DNA of 64,000 bases from Cololabis saira (taxonomy: Eukaryota > Chordata > Actinopteri > Beloniformes > Belonidae): the NCBI RefSeq assembly GCF_033807715.1, contig NC_084606.1:38770478-38834477 (forward strand). The letters are read 5' to 3'. The translations under genes and the position numbers were made by a program. Positions within the stretch are counted from its first letter, which is position 1; each line of letters begins with the position of its first letter. This document shows positions 51,253 to 63,365 of this stretch, piece by piece. The notes beneath the pieces were generated by a model. That model saw only the letters and a program-made list of their open reading frames with translations, was not told the origin of the DNA and searched no databases.

Positions 51253-52069
51253 CACCCCGAACACAACCACTACAGCCCCAAACCAAAGCAGCAAGAGGGG
51301 ACGAATGGAGGGCATGCCCATATCAAAATTTCCTGAAATTTTCTAGTTGCCCTTGTTCTTGGCTTTATACCAGGTTACATATGTTACATAATGGATAAAG
51401 AAAGTCTATTTAGGTCCATATAACATCCAAGTCTAGAAGCTGAGTTGCTAACAGTTTGGCAATTCAGATAGAGTCTAATTAACCTCAGATATGTTCGAAT
51501 GTTGAGTGCCAGTGCTCTTTTTGTAATTCCTGATGCAGTCAATTAAAGAAACTGAGCAGCACGATTAGTGGTCTGACTTTCAGGAGCCAAGTTAACATTG
51601 TTGTTATTTAGACAGTTGAGGGATTCTGGAAGCAGTTCTTTCAAGTCCCGCACATCAAGCCCTGCATCTGCATCTGACTCGCAACGTCTGTTGTGAGTGA
51701 ACGCTCATTCCCAAGACGCAGACGCCAACATAACCAGATTCATCCTCACCATGTTAACTCTTCTGAACCTCCCAGGCTCCATCCTGAGGTTTGGGATGTG
51801 CAGTCAAACCCTCACCAGGGAGGGGGAGTTAAAAAGTGTCTGGTTTAGTTTCCAGTTGCAGGACTCCGTTGGAGGAGACGCAGATGGTGGTCAGACCCAG
51901 GAAGCCGCCACTTCCCACAGACAAGACCAAAGTCTTTCATAGTTTGCACCATTGTGTGGTGTGTCAGATGGAACAAGCATATCATTAAACTCAATAGTTT
52001 GGAATTCAATCCCATAATCAACAATGGCAACACACTAACTCATCACCAGACGGAAGCACAAACCTCCTG
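51253..52069. other. No gene supported
   Basis: Some minus-strand stretches around 51690-52030 read like old coding sequence but have stops and no recognised domain. Confidence 0.4.
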
Positions 52070-52073
52070 TTAA

Positions 52074-53150
52074 AGCAGCACTATGTAACTTTTCCACCTT
52101 AATCTAATATTTCCAGAGTCATTGTGATGGTACATCAACTTCCAACAGGTTTAATGAACCTCTGTCATGCTCTGAGGGGTCTGTATCTCCTTCACTGGCA
52201 CTATGTAACTTTGAGGAGCATGGTAGGAACCCTTCCACACTAAAAAACTACACATTTTTACGGCTTTTGACTGCTTTACGGCATACATCACTTTCCCCTC
52301 CTTCCCGATTCGTAGTCTAGACGAAAGCTGGGCGGGGCGTGGAGCGCAGAGCTCAGCAGAAGCTGGTGTCATGGCCGAAGCAGCGGAAAAACCCAAGAAA
52401 ATAAAAGTTTTATCGGAGGAGGCGAAAAAAGAAAGCGGGAGAGTAACAAGCTAAATGCCCGGACAAGAATAAACATTGGCCCGGCGTTCACTCGCTGGCG
52501 TGAGCTGAAAGACGAGGAGGGATGTCCGACAAGAGAGACAGAATTGTTATGATACAAATGTAAATGTAGAGTTCTATGTTCAATAAGAATCACAATTAGA
52601 ATGTTTTCACATACGTCTTGGGTCTTGGGTTCTAGTATTTTTCCTGAGAACTGTAAAATTCTGCAGGGCTGATCTGCAAAATATAAGGAATGGGCATTCA
52701 GTTATTCACAGGTTATAAAGTTTTTTTTTATTTCGTCAGTAAGTATGTTGGACTACTAATTTATGAAGAAGTCCCTCTAAAAAACGTTGTAATTTGGGGA
52801 GCATTATCTGGCTGAAACAGGAAGGGGGGTGGGGGAGACTTCACTAATAAAACCAAGTTGAACTTAGTGATTTTCAACATCGTCATATTATATTGTTTAG
52901 CCAAAAATAGATACATTACTTCTTCACTATCCATCCTGCAAACGACCACTGAAAACAGAAAAGTAGTTTTGAAAGTCCGTCCCGTCTTATTTCATTCACT
53001 ATCAAAACAAATACAGCGACGGGGACAGGAGTTTTCCGGCAGTACGCGCTGGTGCTCATGGGAAATGTAGTTCTTTCTGGTAAAGCACTACCGCTTTTGT
53101 CCAAAGGAGCCGACAAACTCAACAAAAGCTGAAAGTTACATTGTGCTGCT
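52074..53150. mobile_element. Complete TTAA-target DNA transposon (1077 bp), non-autonomous
   Basis: TTAA at 52070-52073 and 53151-53154. Ends AGCAGCACTATGTAACTTT and AAAGTTACATTGTGCTGCT agree at 18 of 19 bases. A short plus-strand stretch near 52371-52550 starts ATGGCCGAAGCAGCGG and reads like the N-terminal part of a transposon-linked protein, with an in-frame stop, then INIGPAFTRWRELKDEEG-type residues. This is probably a remnant of the autonomous relative. The second copy is at 1-426. Confidence 0.85.
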
Positions 53151-53154
53151 TTAA

Positions 53155-55125
53155 CTGACATCGGCCTGTCTGTTGGTCATTTGACCTCGACTGTTATTTC
53201 ATTTTGTTCATGCTTAGTCAAACTACACATGGTATGAAAGAAATCAGAGGAAAATTAGGAGCGTTAAATCAGGCAGCTGAAAATCTTGATGGTCTGCAAA
53301 CACATCATCATTGAATAGACGCACATGCTCAACCTGGGAAGTAAAACCGCTCTGGTAAGGGTACAGTGAGGACATGCAGGAGACACTGAGCGGACATGAA
53401 ACATTACAAGGACCACGAGTAGGAAAATAGCAGCCTATAAGTGTGAGATGTGGTTAAAGAGTTAACTCTCAGCAAAGCTTTTTACACTTTCCCACAGTCT
53501 GAATCTGATCAATATCTTACCATTAGAAGACAAAACTGCTGCTTCTGCACGACCATCAAACCATCTGCAGTCAATTTTCAAGATATGCCTCAAACATAGT
53601 TTCATGCCCGTTTTATTTTCCATTATAAATCACCTTGACTGCCAACAGCACAATCTGTCAAGAAGATAGTGAACCAGCCGGGCAAATTAACATTTATGCC
53701 TGCCCTCGGGGCAAACTTCAGAACTTTGCTGATCTTACCACTTCTCAACCTGCACCTTCATCGGTGCCAATACCTGCAACATCTGCCATTCCTGTGAGCA
53801 TCACCTACAGGTTAGTTTTATTGCATTTGACCTGACACAACATTGTTATGGCATGACCATAAAGTTCTTGTAATCACAGATGTCATACATACTGCCGCCA
53901 TGACCACAATTATGACACTTACGATAGAAACCATGCACTCACGGGCCTCTCACCGTGGCATTAGCTCATAAAAGTTGACAAAATGGACATTTTGGAAGGA
54001 CCACGTTCCATTATTTTCAATCTCCTTCTGCCTGTATGTAGTATGCAGTGCTCATTGCCAGAGTTGTCATGAAATAATGCCATTTGGAACACAGCAGTGG
54101 TCTCTAACCATCTTTTATATATCTTTACATCAACCCAAATTAACAGGAAACAAGAAAATACAGCCAGCGACTCACTTCTATATCTTATCTCATGCAGATA
54201 CACTCAGATGCACAGTTATGGTCTGAAAAGGAGTCATAATAATGCCTTCTCTGGCTTATCTAGAGAACTACTGAGCCACAAGGCTAACACATAACACAAG
54301 CCATTACACCCAAATCACCCAACGCTGGCAATCACTCAAATCTCCTTAAGAAAGCGCCCTGGTTGCAGGTCCAGGCAAAGAGGTTGTGCAGGTTTCAGAG
54401 CAGACCTGCTGCCATATAAGGGACTTCTCTCGTGTTTCTGTTCCACGTCCTCCTCACATATGGTTCAAATAAGCAACTTCAGCCCTGCACTCTGCATTTA
54501 ATCAAAGTCAGCCCTGGACTAGTTTGCCTCCTCCTTTTGGATGTTCCCTTTTCTGTTCTCAACCCTTCCTAGGTCATGATCAGCTTTTTTTCTTTACATT
54601 CTGTATGGTACATACTCTGAGCTTTAATGGACAAATGTCCTTCTGACGTGACTTTGTTTCATTGGAAATATAAATGCAAATGTTTGGATTTAATTTGACC
54701 TATTACCAGGCAGACATTGTTAAAAAGTGTGGGGTTTTTCCCCTTATCAAATTCCTTTCATTCATTCTTCCTTCGTTTTTTTTTATGCATTTCAGGCCTT
54801 TAACAAAATACAGACAAATCTTTGGACTGAAGCTTTTTCTGCTGTATTTCCTTCCTGGTACTGGTGGTAGAGCTGGAATTCTGTCCCATCCTTCCTACAA
54901 ACATCTTAAGGTGTGCCACGATTTAAGTTTGTTGCAGTTTGGCCTCAAAATTATTTTTATATCAAACTGTTTTGGATAACTCAGGACTGTATGATCACTA
55001 TACAGGTTATGTACTGCACCATGGTGATGCCTCCGAGCCCAGAGACGTCAACGCCATCTCAGCACATACTTAACACGAGGTTTCTAGGGTAAAGTCTAAT
55101 GCAGCCAGTACTGTAACGCATCACA
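53155..55125. other. Two kilobases of presumed intron, no gene supported
   Basis: A frame at 53635-53835 ends at a good-looking splice donor (ACAG|GTTAGT) but has no recognised domain and no partner exon, so it is not called. A CArG-like CCATATAAGG occurs at 54411-54420. Confidence 0.4.
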
Positions 55126-55129
55126 AAAA

Positions 55130-55822
55130 GTTTCCAACATTAACCGCTTGTACATGTGATTTTAGCAGTTAATGTTTTTTAATTTGGAATTAATTATTCC
55201 GAATTAAATAATTCAAAATTAGACTATTTTCCTTCGAGCTTATATGGAAATAGTAATTCCGAATTGAGGTTTACATGGAAAACACGTTTGATCGGCTTTA
55301 TCCAATTCCTCTTAAGGTCTGGGGGTTGGGAAGGTTCTGATTGGATAGGGGGCGGACCGGAAGTTACGTCTACCGGAAGAAAAACAAACTTAGCCGCTAC
55401 AACCTTGAAAAGCTCACAATTATTGTTTCCTGCCATCTGTTCTTTTAATGATTTCCAGGTCCTCCAAGCTATTTATTAAATAAATGGTCTCTGCTCTTGA
55501 CCAGCGTTTACTGCGTTCTGCCATCTTGAAACTTTGTTAGGAAAACCAGCCCAGCAGGAATATAAGGTTATGGAGACAGACGGGCGAGGGAACGAGCAGA
55601 AAGAAAGACCGGAAATAATTTAAAGAGGAATGAGTGTAAACATGATGGCGGAATTATTCTATTCGGATTTAAAAGTAAACCAGCCACTTACTTCGGAATT
55701 AAGTTTAAATTGGAATGGCCATTTTCATTCGGAATTAGGTGTTTACATGGTAATTTTACATCAGATTTAATTTTAATTCTGAATTAAAGAGCAATAACTT
55801 CCCATGTAAACGCACTGATTGA
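55130..55822. mobile_element. MITE with GTTTACATGG-type ends (about 690 bp)
   Basis: Left CGCTTGTACATGTGATTT and right CCCATGTAAACGCACTG are imperfect inverted ends. AATTCCGAATT motifs repeat near both sides. GC-richer centre; no ORF. Confidence 0.6.
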
Positions 55823-56316
55823 TGAACAATGAGGGATTGGACTTCACAGGTGTCCAGATCAGGTTTACACCTTTGCCTCTTACTTAAATATTATGCACCA
55901 TAGAAAGAAAACTACGCAAATAATTTCCAATCTTTCATTAAGGACATTTTTTGACATATATGATCATCATTACAGTTGTTATTGACATCGCTGTTTCAAA
56001 ATAACATTTCACCATTTCACCTCCCTACTAAAAATCTTCCCGTCTGATTTTTCCATGTAAACCACCACTTTATCAGGCAAATTTATTCACCCCTTAGTTC
56101 AGGTCACTGAGAACACAAAATAGCCAACTGATGGGGTAAGATTAGTTTAAGTTTTGATGGATGACCTGTCCCTCCTTGTGGTTTAAACCCAACTGAAATC
56201 CAATAGTCTAAAGTTTAAGAGATTAAGTGTTTAAGGCCAAAGGAATCCTTCCGTTCTCCCTGTAAGAACTCTGCTCCTCTTTGCACATTCCTATTTGTTT
56301 ACGGGCGGTTGTTAGG
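55823..56316. other. No gene seen
   Basis: About 490 bp without recognised features. Confidence 0.4.
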
Positions 56317-57870
56317 GCCCGAGCACTGAAGGTGCGAGGACCCTATTGTATCTGTGATGTTTATCATTCTTATCATTATTCTTCCCGAGAAATGAATTGC
56401 CTTTTTGGAGGCTTTAACATGCTCGAAAACTCACCAAATTTTGCACATGCTTCCAGAGTTGCGAAAAATTACGTATTTTATGGGCGACAGGCATGGGTCG
56501 ACAAGAATGGGCTCCATAGCGCCACCTATTTTATGTTTTTTGAAGAGCCCCACAATATGGTTTGACTTACAGCAATGACCTTTATGTGTCTATTGTATCA
56601 GACAAAGCCCTACGAAGAAGTGTCTTGGACCCATGCTCTAAGTTACACAGGAAGTCCGGCATTTTGAACAGAAAATGTCATTTTTCATGAATTCTGGTCA
56701 TTTCCAGGCCTCATATTTTAAGATAGATAGATAGATAGATTTATTTATAGTACCCTTGGGTAAATTTGGTTCACAGTGAGTGCCTCCTGATACAATCTAA
56801 GTGCCTCCTCATACAATATATTTAACTCCTCCTAGAGATTTTATCGGATTGGCTCACAACTTGGTTTGTACAATCTAGACACATGGCCGACGCTAAATTG
56901 CAAAGCTTTTAAGTTTTTACCAGAGGGCTTGTCCGTAGTGATCCGGCGAAGTTTGAGGTCATTTTTAAGGCTCGCAATGAAACATCAATTGGCTGTAACT
57001 CAGAAATACATGATTTGATGGGGTCGAAAATGTAGACGATTGTAGACTGAGCCTGAAGACATTGATGGTGGAATATTCAGGATCGGTTGTAGCGCCACCT
57101 GTTGGCACCAGGAATGGTCATGTCTTCTAGTATGCATCTGTGCTCCAAGCGAGATGAGCAGATGTTAAATCAATAAATTTGATATTTCATGGTTTGCATT
57201 AATGGGCGTGGCAAGATGGCTCAACAGCGCCCCCTAGAAAACTTTTTCTCTGCCATAACTTTTAATGGTTTGACATAAAGAATCGTGGTTTGTGTCATCG
57301 GACTCTGTATTGAGTACTTGACCTTCATTGGCCTGAATTGGCCCCGCCCCTTCTTCTGATTGGTCAATATTTGATAGTCCCTATTTTCTGGCATAACTTT
57401 TGAATGGTTTGACATAAAGACTTGTGGGTGGTGTCATCGGACATTGTTTTGAGTCCTTGACCATAATTGGTGCAAATAAGCCCCGCCCATTCTTCTGATT
57501 GGTCGATATTTCATAGTTCCTATTTTCTGCTATAACTTTTGAATGGTTTGACATAGGAAGTCGTGGGTGGTGTTATTTCTGATATGCTTATGGGGGGCGG
57601 TGGCCATGAGTGCGAGGGCCCGTTCATCGCTGCCTGCAGCTTTAATTCTTGTTATTATTATTCTTCCGAGAAATGAATTGCCTTGTTGGAGGCCTTAACA
57701 TGCTCGAAAACTCACCAAATTTTGCACGCGCTTCCAGAGTCGTGAAAAATTACGTATTTTATGGGCGACAGGCATGGGTCGACAAGAATGGGCTCCATAG
57801 CGCCACTTATTTTATGTTTTTGAAGAGCCCCACAATATGGTTTGACAATATGGTTTGAGGAAGGTTTTGT
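56317..57870. repeat. Tandem fish repeat, unit about 1.28 kb (GGGCCCGAGCACTGAAGG type)
   Basis: The motif CCGAGAAATGAATTGCC starts a unit at 56386 and again at 57665. Units contain GCTCGAAAACTCACCAAATT and CATAACTTTTGAATGGTTTG and end CGAGGGCCCGTTCATCGCTG. Within a unit, a roughly 130-bp segment (TTTTGAATGGTTTGACATAA with TGGTGTCATCGGAC) is itself repeated two to three times. A short (GATA)n run is at 56722-56741. Confidence 0.8.
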
Positions 57871-58836
57871 CCCCGACTACAATAATCCATAACTCCCCGA
57901 ATCTTTACCCGATTTTCACACGGTTTGGTTTGTTACAAACGGCAGAGATTTAGTTATGATACAGGACTCTGTCACATGTTAAAAATACGTACATTTATGC
58001 TGAAAGACTTTGTATTATGCTCTTTAACATAGACATATGGTATGGCATATTGATAAATGTATAAATTAATTCATTTTATAAAGAAACAAGTTTGATTGTT
58101 CATTTGAATTTATTTGAAGGGGAGAGGGGTGTGTTGTTGTATTTATTTATATTTATTTATTTTTTCTTTCTTTCTTATTAATATTATTTTTTTATTTTAT
58201 TTAATTATTGTTTTGAAAAGTTATAAAAGGGCAAAATATTGATATTTCTATTGTTATTGTAAATCTTTTTTTTTTCTCTTATTGCCCTCAATAAATATAT
58301 CTATAAAAATAAATCCAGGTCATTCCAGGGTCTTATACTACCCTGTTAGGCTTGTTCTGGGGCTGGGGAGCTAAAACCCTTGAAAAAGAACTGTTTTGCG
58401 TGTGCTGGCTGTAACTGTAATTCTGTAACTCCAGTGTAGTTAATTTAGCCTGGAGTGAGGAGACCCATCCAATATGGTGGCGATGCTGGATTACGTTTCG
58501 GCATGTCATGAGGCGTCTACGTGTCGATGGGGCGGGGGGAGGGTTGTTATACGCACGCAGCGCAGGATTTATTTAGACTCAATTTATTTTCCATTTACTA
58601 TTCATTTTCGTGAATAATTTACCCATCCAAATGATGTCAAATGAGTGAGAGTGAACTTTGTAATATTATAAGCCCTCTTGGCTTCCCATTGTTCATTTTT
58701 CATTGACTGTTTTTTTTTATATAGCAAAAGGTGCAAATAAAAATATACACTGTCGGAATTCAGAAATTGAAGATTATTTCTTCATCCACTGCATCTTTCA
58801 TCCACTGGTGCATTCAGGGCCAATTGGAATTTACTG
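57871..58836. other. AT-rich stretch, no gene seen
   Basis: Includes TTTATTTA-rich sequence around 58130-58210. No coding or RNA feature recognised. Confidence 0.4.
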
Positions 58837-59079
58837 TAGGGGAGAACGGGGTGATTTGAGCCTGTGGGGAAGTTGACCCACCCCTTGTTTATGAACAACC
58901 ATAGACAAATTTGGTCACGTGACCACATGTGTTTGAAGAGTCATCCATTGTACTCACCCTGTGATGGAGAGAGGCTGATCCAGTAAGTGGTAAGCATATT
59001 TAAGTTCAAAAAAGTTTCTGTCCATCAGCGTGGCAGGCAAGCACAAGAGTAAACTTTTCATACCCCGTTGTGCTGCGGA

Positions 59080-59290
59080 TCCCGACCGCGGTGGTCCCGG
59101 GTCCCGGTCCGCTCCCCCGCGCTGGTCCCGGGTCCCGCTCCCCCGCGCTGGTCCCGGGTCCCGGTCCGCTCCCCCGCGCTGGTCCCGCGTCTCGGTCCAC
59201 TCCCCCGCGGTGGTTCCGCGTCCCGGTCGGCTCCCCCGCGGTGGTCCCGCGTCCCGGGTCCCGGTCCGCCCCCCCTCCGCGCTGGTCCCC
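59080..59290. repeat. GC-rich minisatellite, unit about 29-30 bp
   Basis: About seven imperfect units of the type TCCCCCGCGCTGGTCCCGGG followed by TCCCGGTCCGC. Confidence 0.85.
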
Positions 59291-59661
59291 GTTAACTCCA
59301 CCGTGTGATTCACCTAACGTGAGCGGCACCTGTCCATGTTCGTGATGTCTCGGCTGCAGAATGAGCGGAAGCTCTCCATCTTTTCCATATAATCCGCCAG
59401 GCGCTGCTGCTGCGCTGGCCCCGTTTCATGAAGCGGAAGCACCAAGACGGACCTCCATGAAAATGTTAAATTTTCATTTCTTCCGCCTGTGCTTCACACG
59501 CCCCCTTCTCCCTTTACCTTTCTCATGGTGGCCGTCCACCTTACATTACCGTAATACAGGTAATAGATACGGCGCACCGTTTCATTGGGCGCGCGGCACA
59601 TTTAAAAAAAAAAAAAAAGAATTTTATGTGCGCCTTATGGTCGCGAAAATACGGTAACCAT

Positions 59662-60398
59662 TCAATTCAATTCAATTTTTCAATTCAATTTTATTTATAT
59701 AGCGTCTAATACAACAGAGTTGTCTCTAGACGCTTTACAGGGACCCATACCCAGAACATGACCCCCGAGCAGTTATTACATAAACAATGGCAGGTAAAAA
59801 CTCCCCTGGTGGGAGAAAAACCTTAAGCCAAACAGTGCCAAGGAAAAACTCCCCTTTAGGAGGGAAGAAACCTTGAGCAGGACCAGGCTCATCAGGGGGG
59901 ACCCTCCTGCCGAGGGCCAGACTGGTGGGTCAGGGACGGCAACAGCACAGCAGGCAGGTGGAAGCAGCAACGGGATGACCGGGGGTGGGGACCGCAGGCC
60001 AGCACGCAGCTCCCGAAGCTCCGGCCCAATCAGCAAGTCCCAGGTTGGGGTGCAGGGTCAGGAAAAGACTTGTGCTCCGTAATGCAAGCTACAGCCACCC
60101 ACGACCACCTGCAGGACAAAAGAGAGAAAAGGGAGGAGAAGGGGGGGCCAGCAACGGGATGACCAGGGGTGGGGACCGCAGGCCAGCACGCAGCTCCCGA
60201 AGCTCCGGCCCAATCAGCAAGTCCCAGGTTGGGGTGCAGGGTCGGGGAAAGACTTGTGCTCCGTAATGCAAGCTACAAGCCACCCACGACCACCTGCAGG
60301 TTCCGGTGTCCGGCAAAGGATGCTGCAACATGGACAAAAGAGAGAAAAGGGAGGAGAAGGGGGGGCCAGCACAAGAAACTACAGGAGCGACTCTGACA
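59662..60398 (-). repeat. L2/Maui-like LINE 3' end (minus), internally duplicated
   Basis: Starts ATTCAATTCAATTCAATTTT. A roughly 195-bp segment (GGTGGGGACCGCAGGCCAGC, CCCAATCAGCAAGTCCCAGG) is repeated in tandem at about 59970-60155 and 60156-60365. Inserted in the pogo-like element. Confidence 0.82.
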
Positions 60399-60404
60399 CA
60401 CTAA

Positions 60405-60519
60405 AGTTCCATCCTGGTCAATTCAGCACACCTGATTCTAGTTAAACTATTAGCTTGTCTGATTAACATCTAAAACATGCTGGATAGGGGCTCTCAAGGA
60501 CCAGGATTCGGCACCCCTG
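60405..60519. repeat. Right end of the palindromic hAT MITE
   Basis: CACACCTGATTCTAGTTA, ACATCTAAAACATGCTGGAT and the end GCACCCCTG match the family at 46185-46408; left half lost. Confidence 0.65.
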
Positions 60520-60550
60520 ATATATATCAACTTTTAACTTTATAGGACGT

Positions 60551-62244
60551 GATTGGTTCATGAGTTTTAGGATGCGCCACCATCTGTCATGCCGCACTCC
60601 TGAAGCAACCTCTCTCGGAAGAGCCACTGCCTTTAATAGGCACAATGTGGGGGAGTTCTTCGATAACCTCACTTCAGTGATGGACAGGTAACATTATGAT
60701 TGATAGACAAGACCTACCACATAAACTGACTAAATCTGCAACCTCAAACTGCTTTAAGCTTCTTTGATTAACAGCACTAATTTTGAATGTTATTTCAGGT
60801 ACAGTTTCCCTCCACACATGATCTATAACATGGATGAAACTGGTGTTACAACAGTGCAGACACCGAAGCAAATTGTAACAGAAATGGGGAAGAAGCAAGT
60901 GGGTTCTGTAACATCTGCTGAAAGAGGGGAGCTTGTCACTGTGGCCTGTGCAGTAAATGCCACTGGCAATGCAGCCCCACCCATGTTCATCTTTCCCCGT
61001 GTCCGTTTCACGGACCACTTCATCAGGGGATCCCCAGCAGGATCCATAGGTCAGGCAACACAATCTGGATGGATGAATGAAGAAGCCTTTGTCATCTTTC
61101 TGGAGCACTTCATACGTCAGACAAACTGCTCTATTGATCACCCAGTTCTGCTGATTCTTGATAATCATGAATCTCACATTTCACTGAAGGCTGTGAAAAC
61201 TGCAAAGGAAAATGGTGTTGTCATCCTCACTCTGCCACCTCACACCTCCCATCGCTTGCAACCCTTAGACAAAACAGTCTATGGACCACTGAAGACCTAC
61301 TACAATAGAGCCATGGATGGTTGGATGCGTACAAACCCTGGTAAAACCGCAACAACATATGACATTCCAGGACTTGTGAAGGAAGCATTCATGTCAGCAA
61401 TGACACCGAGGAACATCATCTCAGGATTTAAAACAACAGGCATATTCCCTTTTAGCAGGGAGACCTTTCCAGATCAAGATTATGCCCCATCCATGGTCAC
61501 AGACAGGCCAAATCCCGAGGAGCCAGCAAACAGAGCTGACCTGCCTGTAAAATCAACTCATGCCATGAGTCCTGATTGCTCAGCAGTTCCAGACCTAGAG
61601 ATGCACCTGCTACTTTATCTGAACCATTGAACAGAATCATCAGTCCTGAACACTCGTCCACAAGTGATGCTACTGGTTCTCCTGCCCATTTGGGGTATGT
61701 GTCCCCAGAAGACACACTTCCCTTCCCTAAAGGCACACCAACTAAACCTAGAATAAAAAGGAAGAAAGTGAAAACAAAAATCCTGACCGACACTCCAGAA
61801 ACCCTGGAGCTGCAGAAGGCACACAATGACAGAGCAAATAAAAAGTCTGAAAAGCAGAAGAAAAAGACTCTGAAAGGGTCGAAACAAATCAGAACCAAGA
61901 AAAAAACTGTTGTCTGCAGTCGCTCAGATGATGATAGTGACAAGAATCTGTCTGCTGGTGACTTTGTCATTGTGAACTTTGCAGGTAAAAAAAAATCCTA
62001 TAATTACATTGGAATGGTGGAGAACGTTGAGGGCACTGACATCAGTGCAAAGTTTCTGAGGCGAAGTTGTGGTGGTTCTGTGAATGAAAAGCCCAACTTC
62101 ACATTCAAAGAGAATGATGAAGGACTCATCCCTAGAGGTGATGTGCTCATGAAACTCCCAAAACCGCAAAAACTTGGAGGAACAGCCAGAAGGGAGAAGA
62201 CGTTCGTATTCCCGTGCAGCATTGACAAGTGGGATGTTGAGTAG
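60551..62244 (+). pseudogene. Pogo/Tigger-like transposase (DDE_1), one intron, one frameshift
   Basis: Exon A (about 60551-60687) encodes a region ending [11 protein letters not shown] and stops at a donor (ACAG|GTAACA). A 111-bp intron (60688-60798) ends in TTATTTCAG, and exon B continues YSFPPHMIYNMDETG. The catalytic aspartates are visible in MDETG, LILDNHESH and LQPLDKTVYG, so the triad is intact. The frame of exon B ends at 61628, while the C-terminal part (Lys-rich, then a block beginning SAGDFVIVNFAGKKKSYNY) lies in another frame from 61576 to 62244; a frameshift must fall in this overlap. An AATAAA is at about 62280. The N-terminal DNA-binding exons are not visible and were probably lost or split by the L2 insertion. 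Not a domesticated gene on this evidence. Confidence 0.85.
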
Positions 62245-62645
62245 TAGCCTTGAAGTTCATTTTTTTCTTCATTGTTAACAATAAAACATTTAAGGAGTCA
62301 TTTAGTGTTGAATTTGTCTCGCTTTGATATGGCATTAAATGAGGTGAAAATGTTAAGTTTTACTTCAACATAATCAGTGGCACAATTTACCCCCCTGTGG
62401 CTCAACTTATCCTCTCCCTAGGCTCAACTTACCCCTCACCGGGGGCAAGTTCAGCCAAGAGACCACTTTTTTTTTAAAAAGTCATATTTTGAAAACAGTT
62501 AATTTTAGATCAAAGGTGATTATTCCCATGGATGCACCACATCCTGAAATATATGTACATATTTTAGTTGGAGACATTACTGTCATGCCCTCACTTTAAA
62601 GATGCCTTAAGTAAAAACTGGCTCAATTCACCCCGCTCTCCCCTA

Positions 62646-62949
62646 TTTGGCGAAAATTGACCATTGTGGATTCTCCTGTGGTTTACTGGTGTGATGAGTG
62701 ATATGTAAATATTGTAATCTTTAATTACCAACTTCATATAACTAATGTTTTTAATCTAACTTCGGTAGTGTGAGATATTATTTCAATGGGAAACTGCACA
62801 CAAACCCAGCGGCAGTTGGTGTTGTTTTTCCTAGGGGAGGACTCTACCAGACTACAAAATAGATATATACCAAAAAGCTGTAAAATCATGTTCTAAGGTA
62901 TCATATCCGTGTATTTGAATTAATGCCATTAATAATAGAAAACTTTGTG
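62646..62949. other. No gene seen
   Basis: About 300 bp without recognised features between the pogo-like element and the next repeat unit. Confidence 0.4.
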
Positions 62950-63365
62950 CCTCAAGCCCCACAATATGGTTTGACGTACATGCACGAAAATCGGTACACA
63001 CCTGTATCATGTCGTAACCATATTTGATAGTTCTTACTTTCTGCCATAACTTTTGAATGGTTTAATATAAAGAGTCGTGGGTGGTGTCATCGGACTCGGT
63101 TTTGAGTCCTTCACCTTTGACTCCTTCACCTTCATTGGCCTTAGCTCCGCCCCTTCTTCTGATTGGTCGATATCTGATAGATCCTATTTTCTGCCATAAC
63201 TTGAATGGTTTGATATAGAGAGTCGTGGCTGGTGTCATCCGCTAAATGTCCAGCCCTGAAGAATCTACATGCAAGTCATACAAGCGCTTCCACTTCAGGA
63301 CGCCTGAACGTGCACAAGGGTGCCAGGGCCCGTTCATCGCTGCTTGCAGCTTTAATTCTTTTTAT
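62950..63365. repeat. Further partial unit of the GGGCCCGAGC-type tandem repeat
   Basis: AGCCCCACAATATGGTTTGA, CATAACTTTTGAATGGTTTA and the end AGGGCCCGTTCATCGCTGCT match 56317-57870. It lies beyond the pogo-like element, suggesting the latter landed within or beside the array. Confidence 0.75.

Larger units (their letters stand above)
58837..62645 (+). mobile_element. Pogo/Tigger-like DNA transposon (3.8 kb with insertions)
   Basis: The ends TAGGGGAGAACGGGGTGATT (on to GAGCC) and its reverse form at 62620-62645 are 26-bp inverted repeats with two mismatches, starting and ending with TA. Between them lies a DDD transposase gene. An L2-like 3' end (59662-60398) and a MITE end (60405-60519) have landed in the part upstream of the transposase exons, and a GC-rich minisatellite (59080-59290) is also present. 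Confidence 0.85.

Noticed and set aside
51690..52030. Old coding sequence on the minus strand
   Set aside because: Several stops and no motif that could be tied to a known protein.
53635..53835. Possible host exon ending at ACAG|GTTAGT
   Set aside because: No recognised domain, no acceptor-bounded frame upstream with support, and no partner exon in the window.
54411..54420. CArG box CCATATAAGG as an SRF site in the arsj intron
   Set aside because: A 10-bp match is expected by chance in a window of this size; there is no supporting context.
60764..60798. Extending the transposase exon upstream to 60764
   Set aside because: That segment starts at a TTG and contains the branch/acceptor region; the frame joins exon A at 60687 through a GT-AG intron instead.
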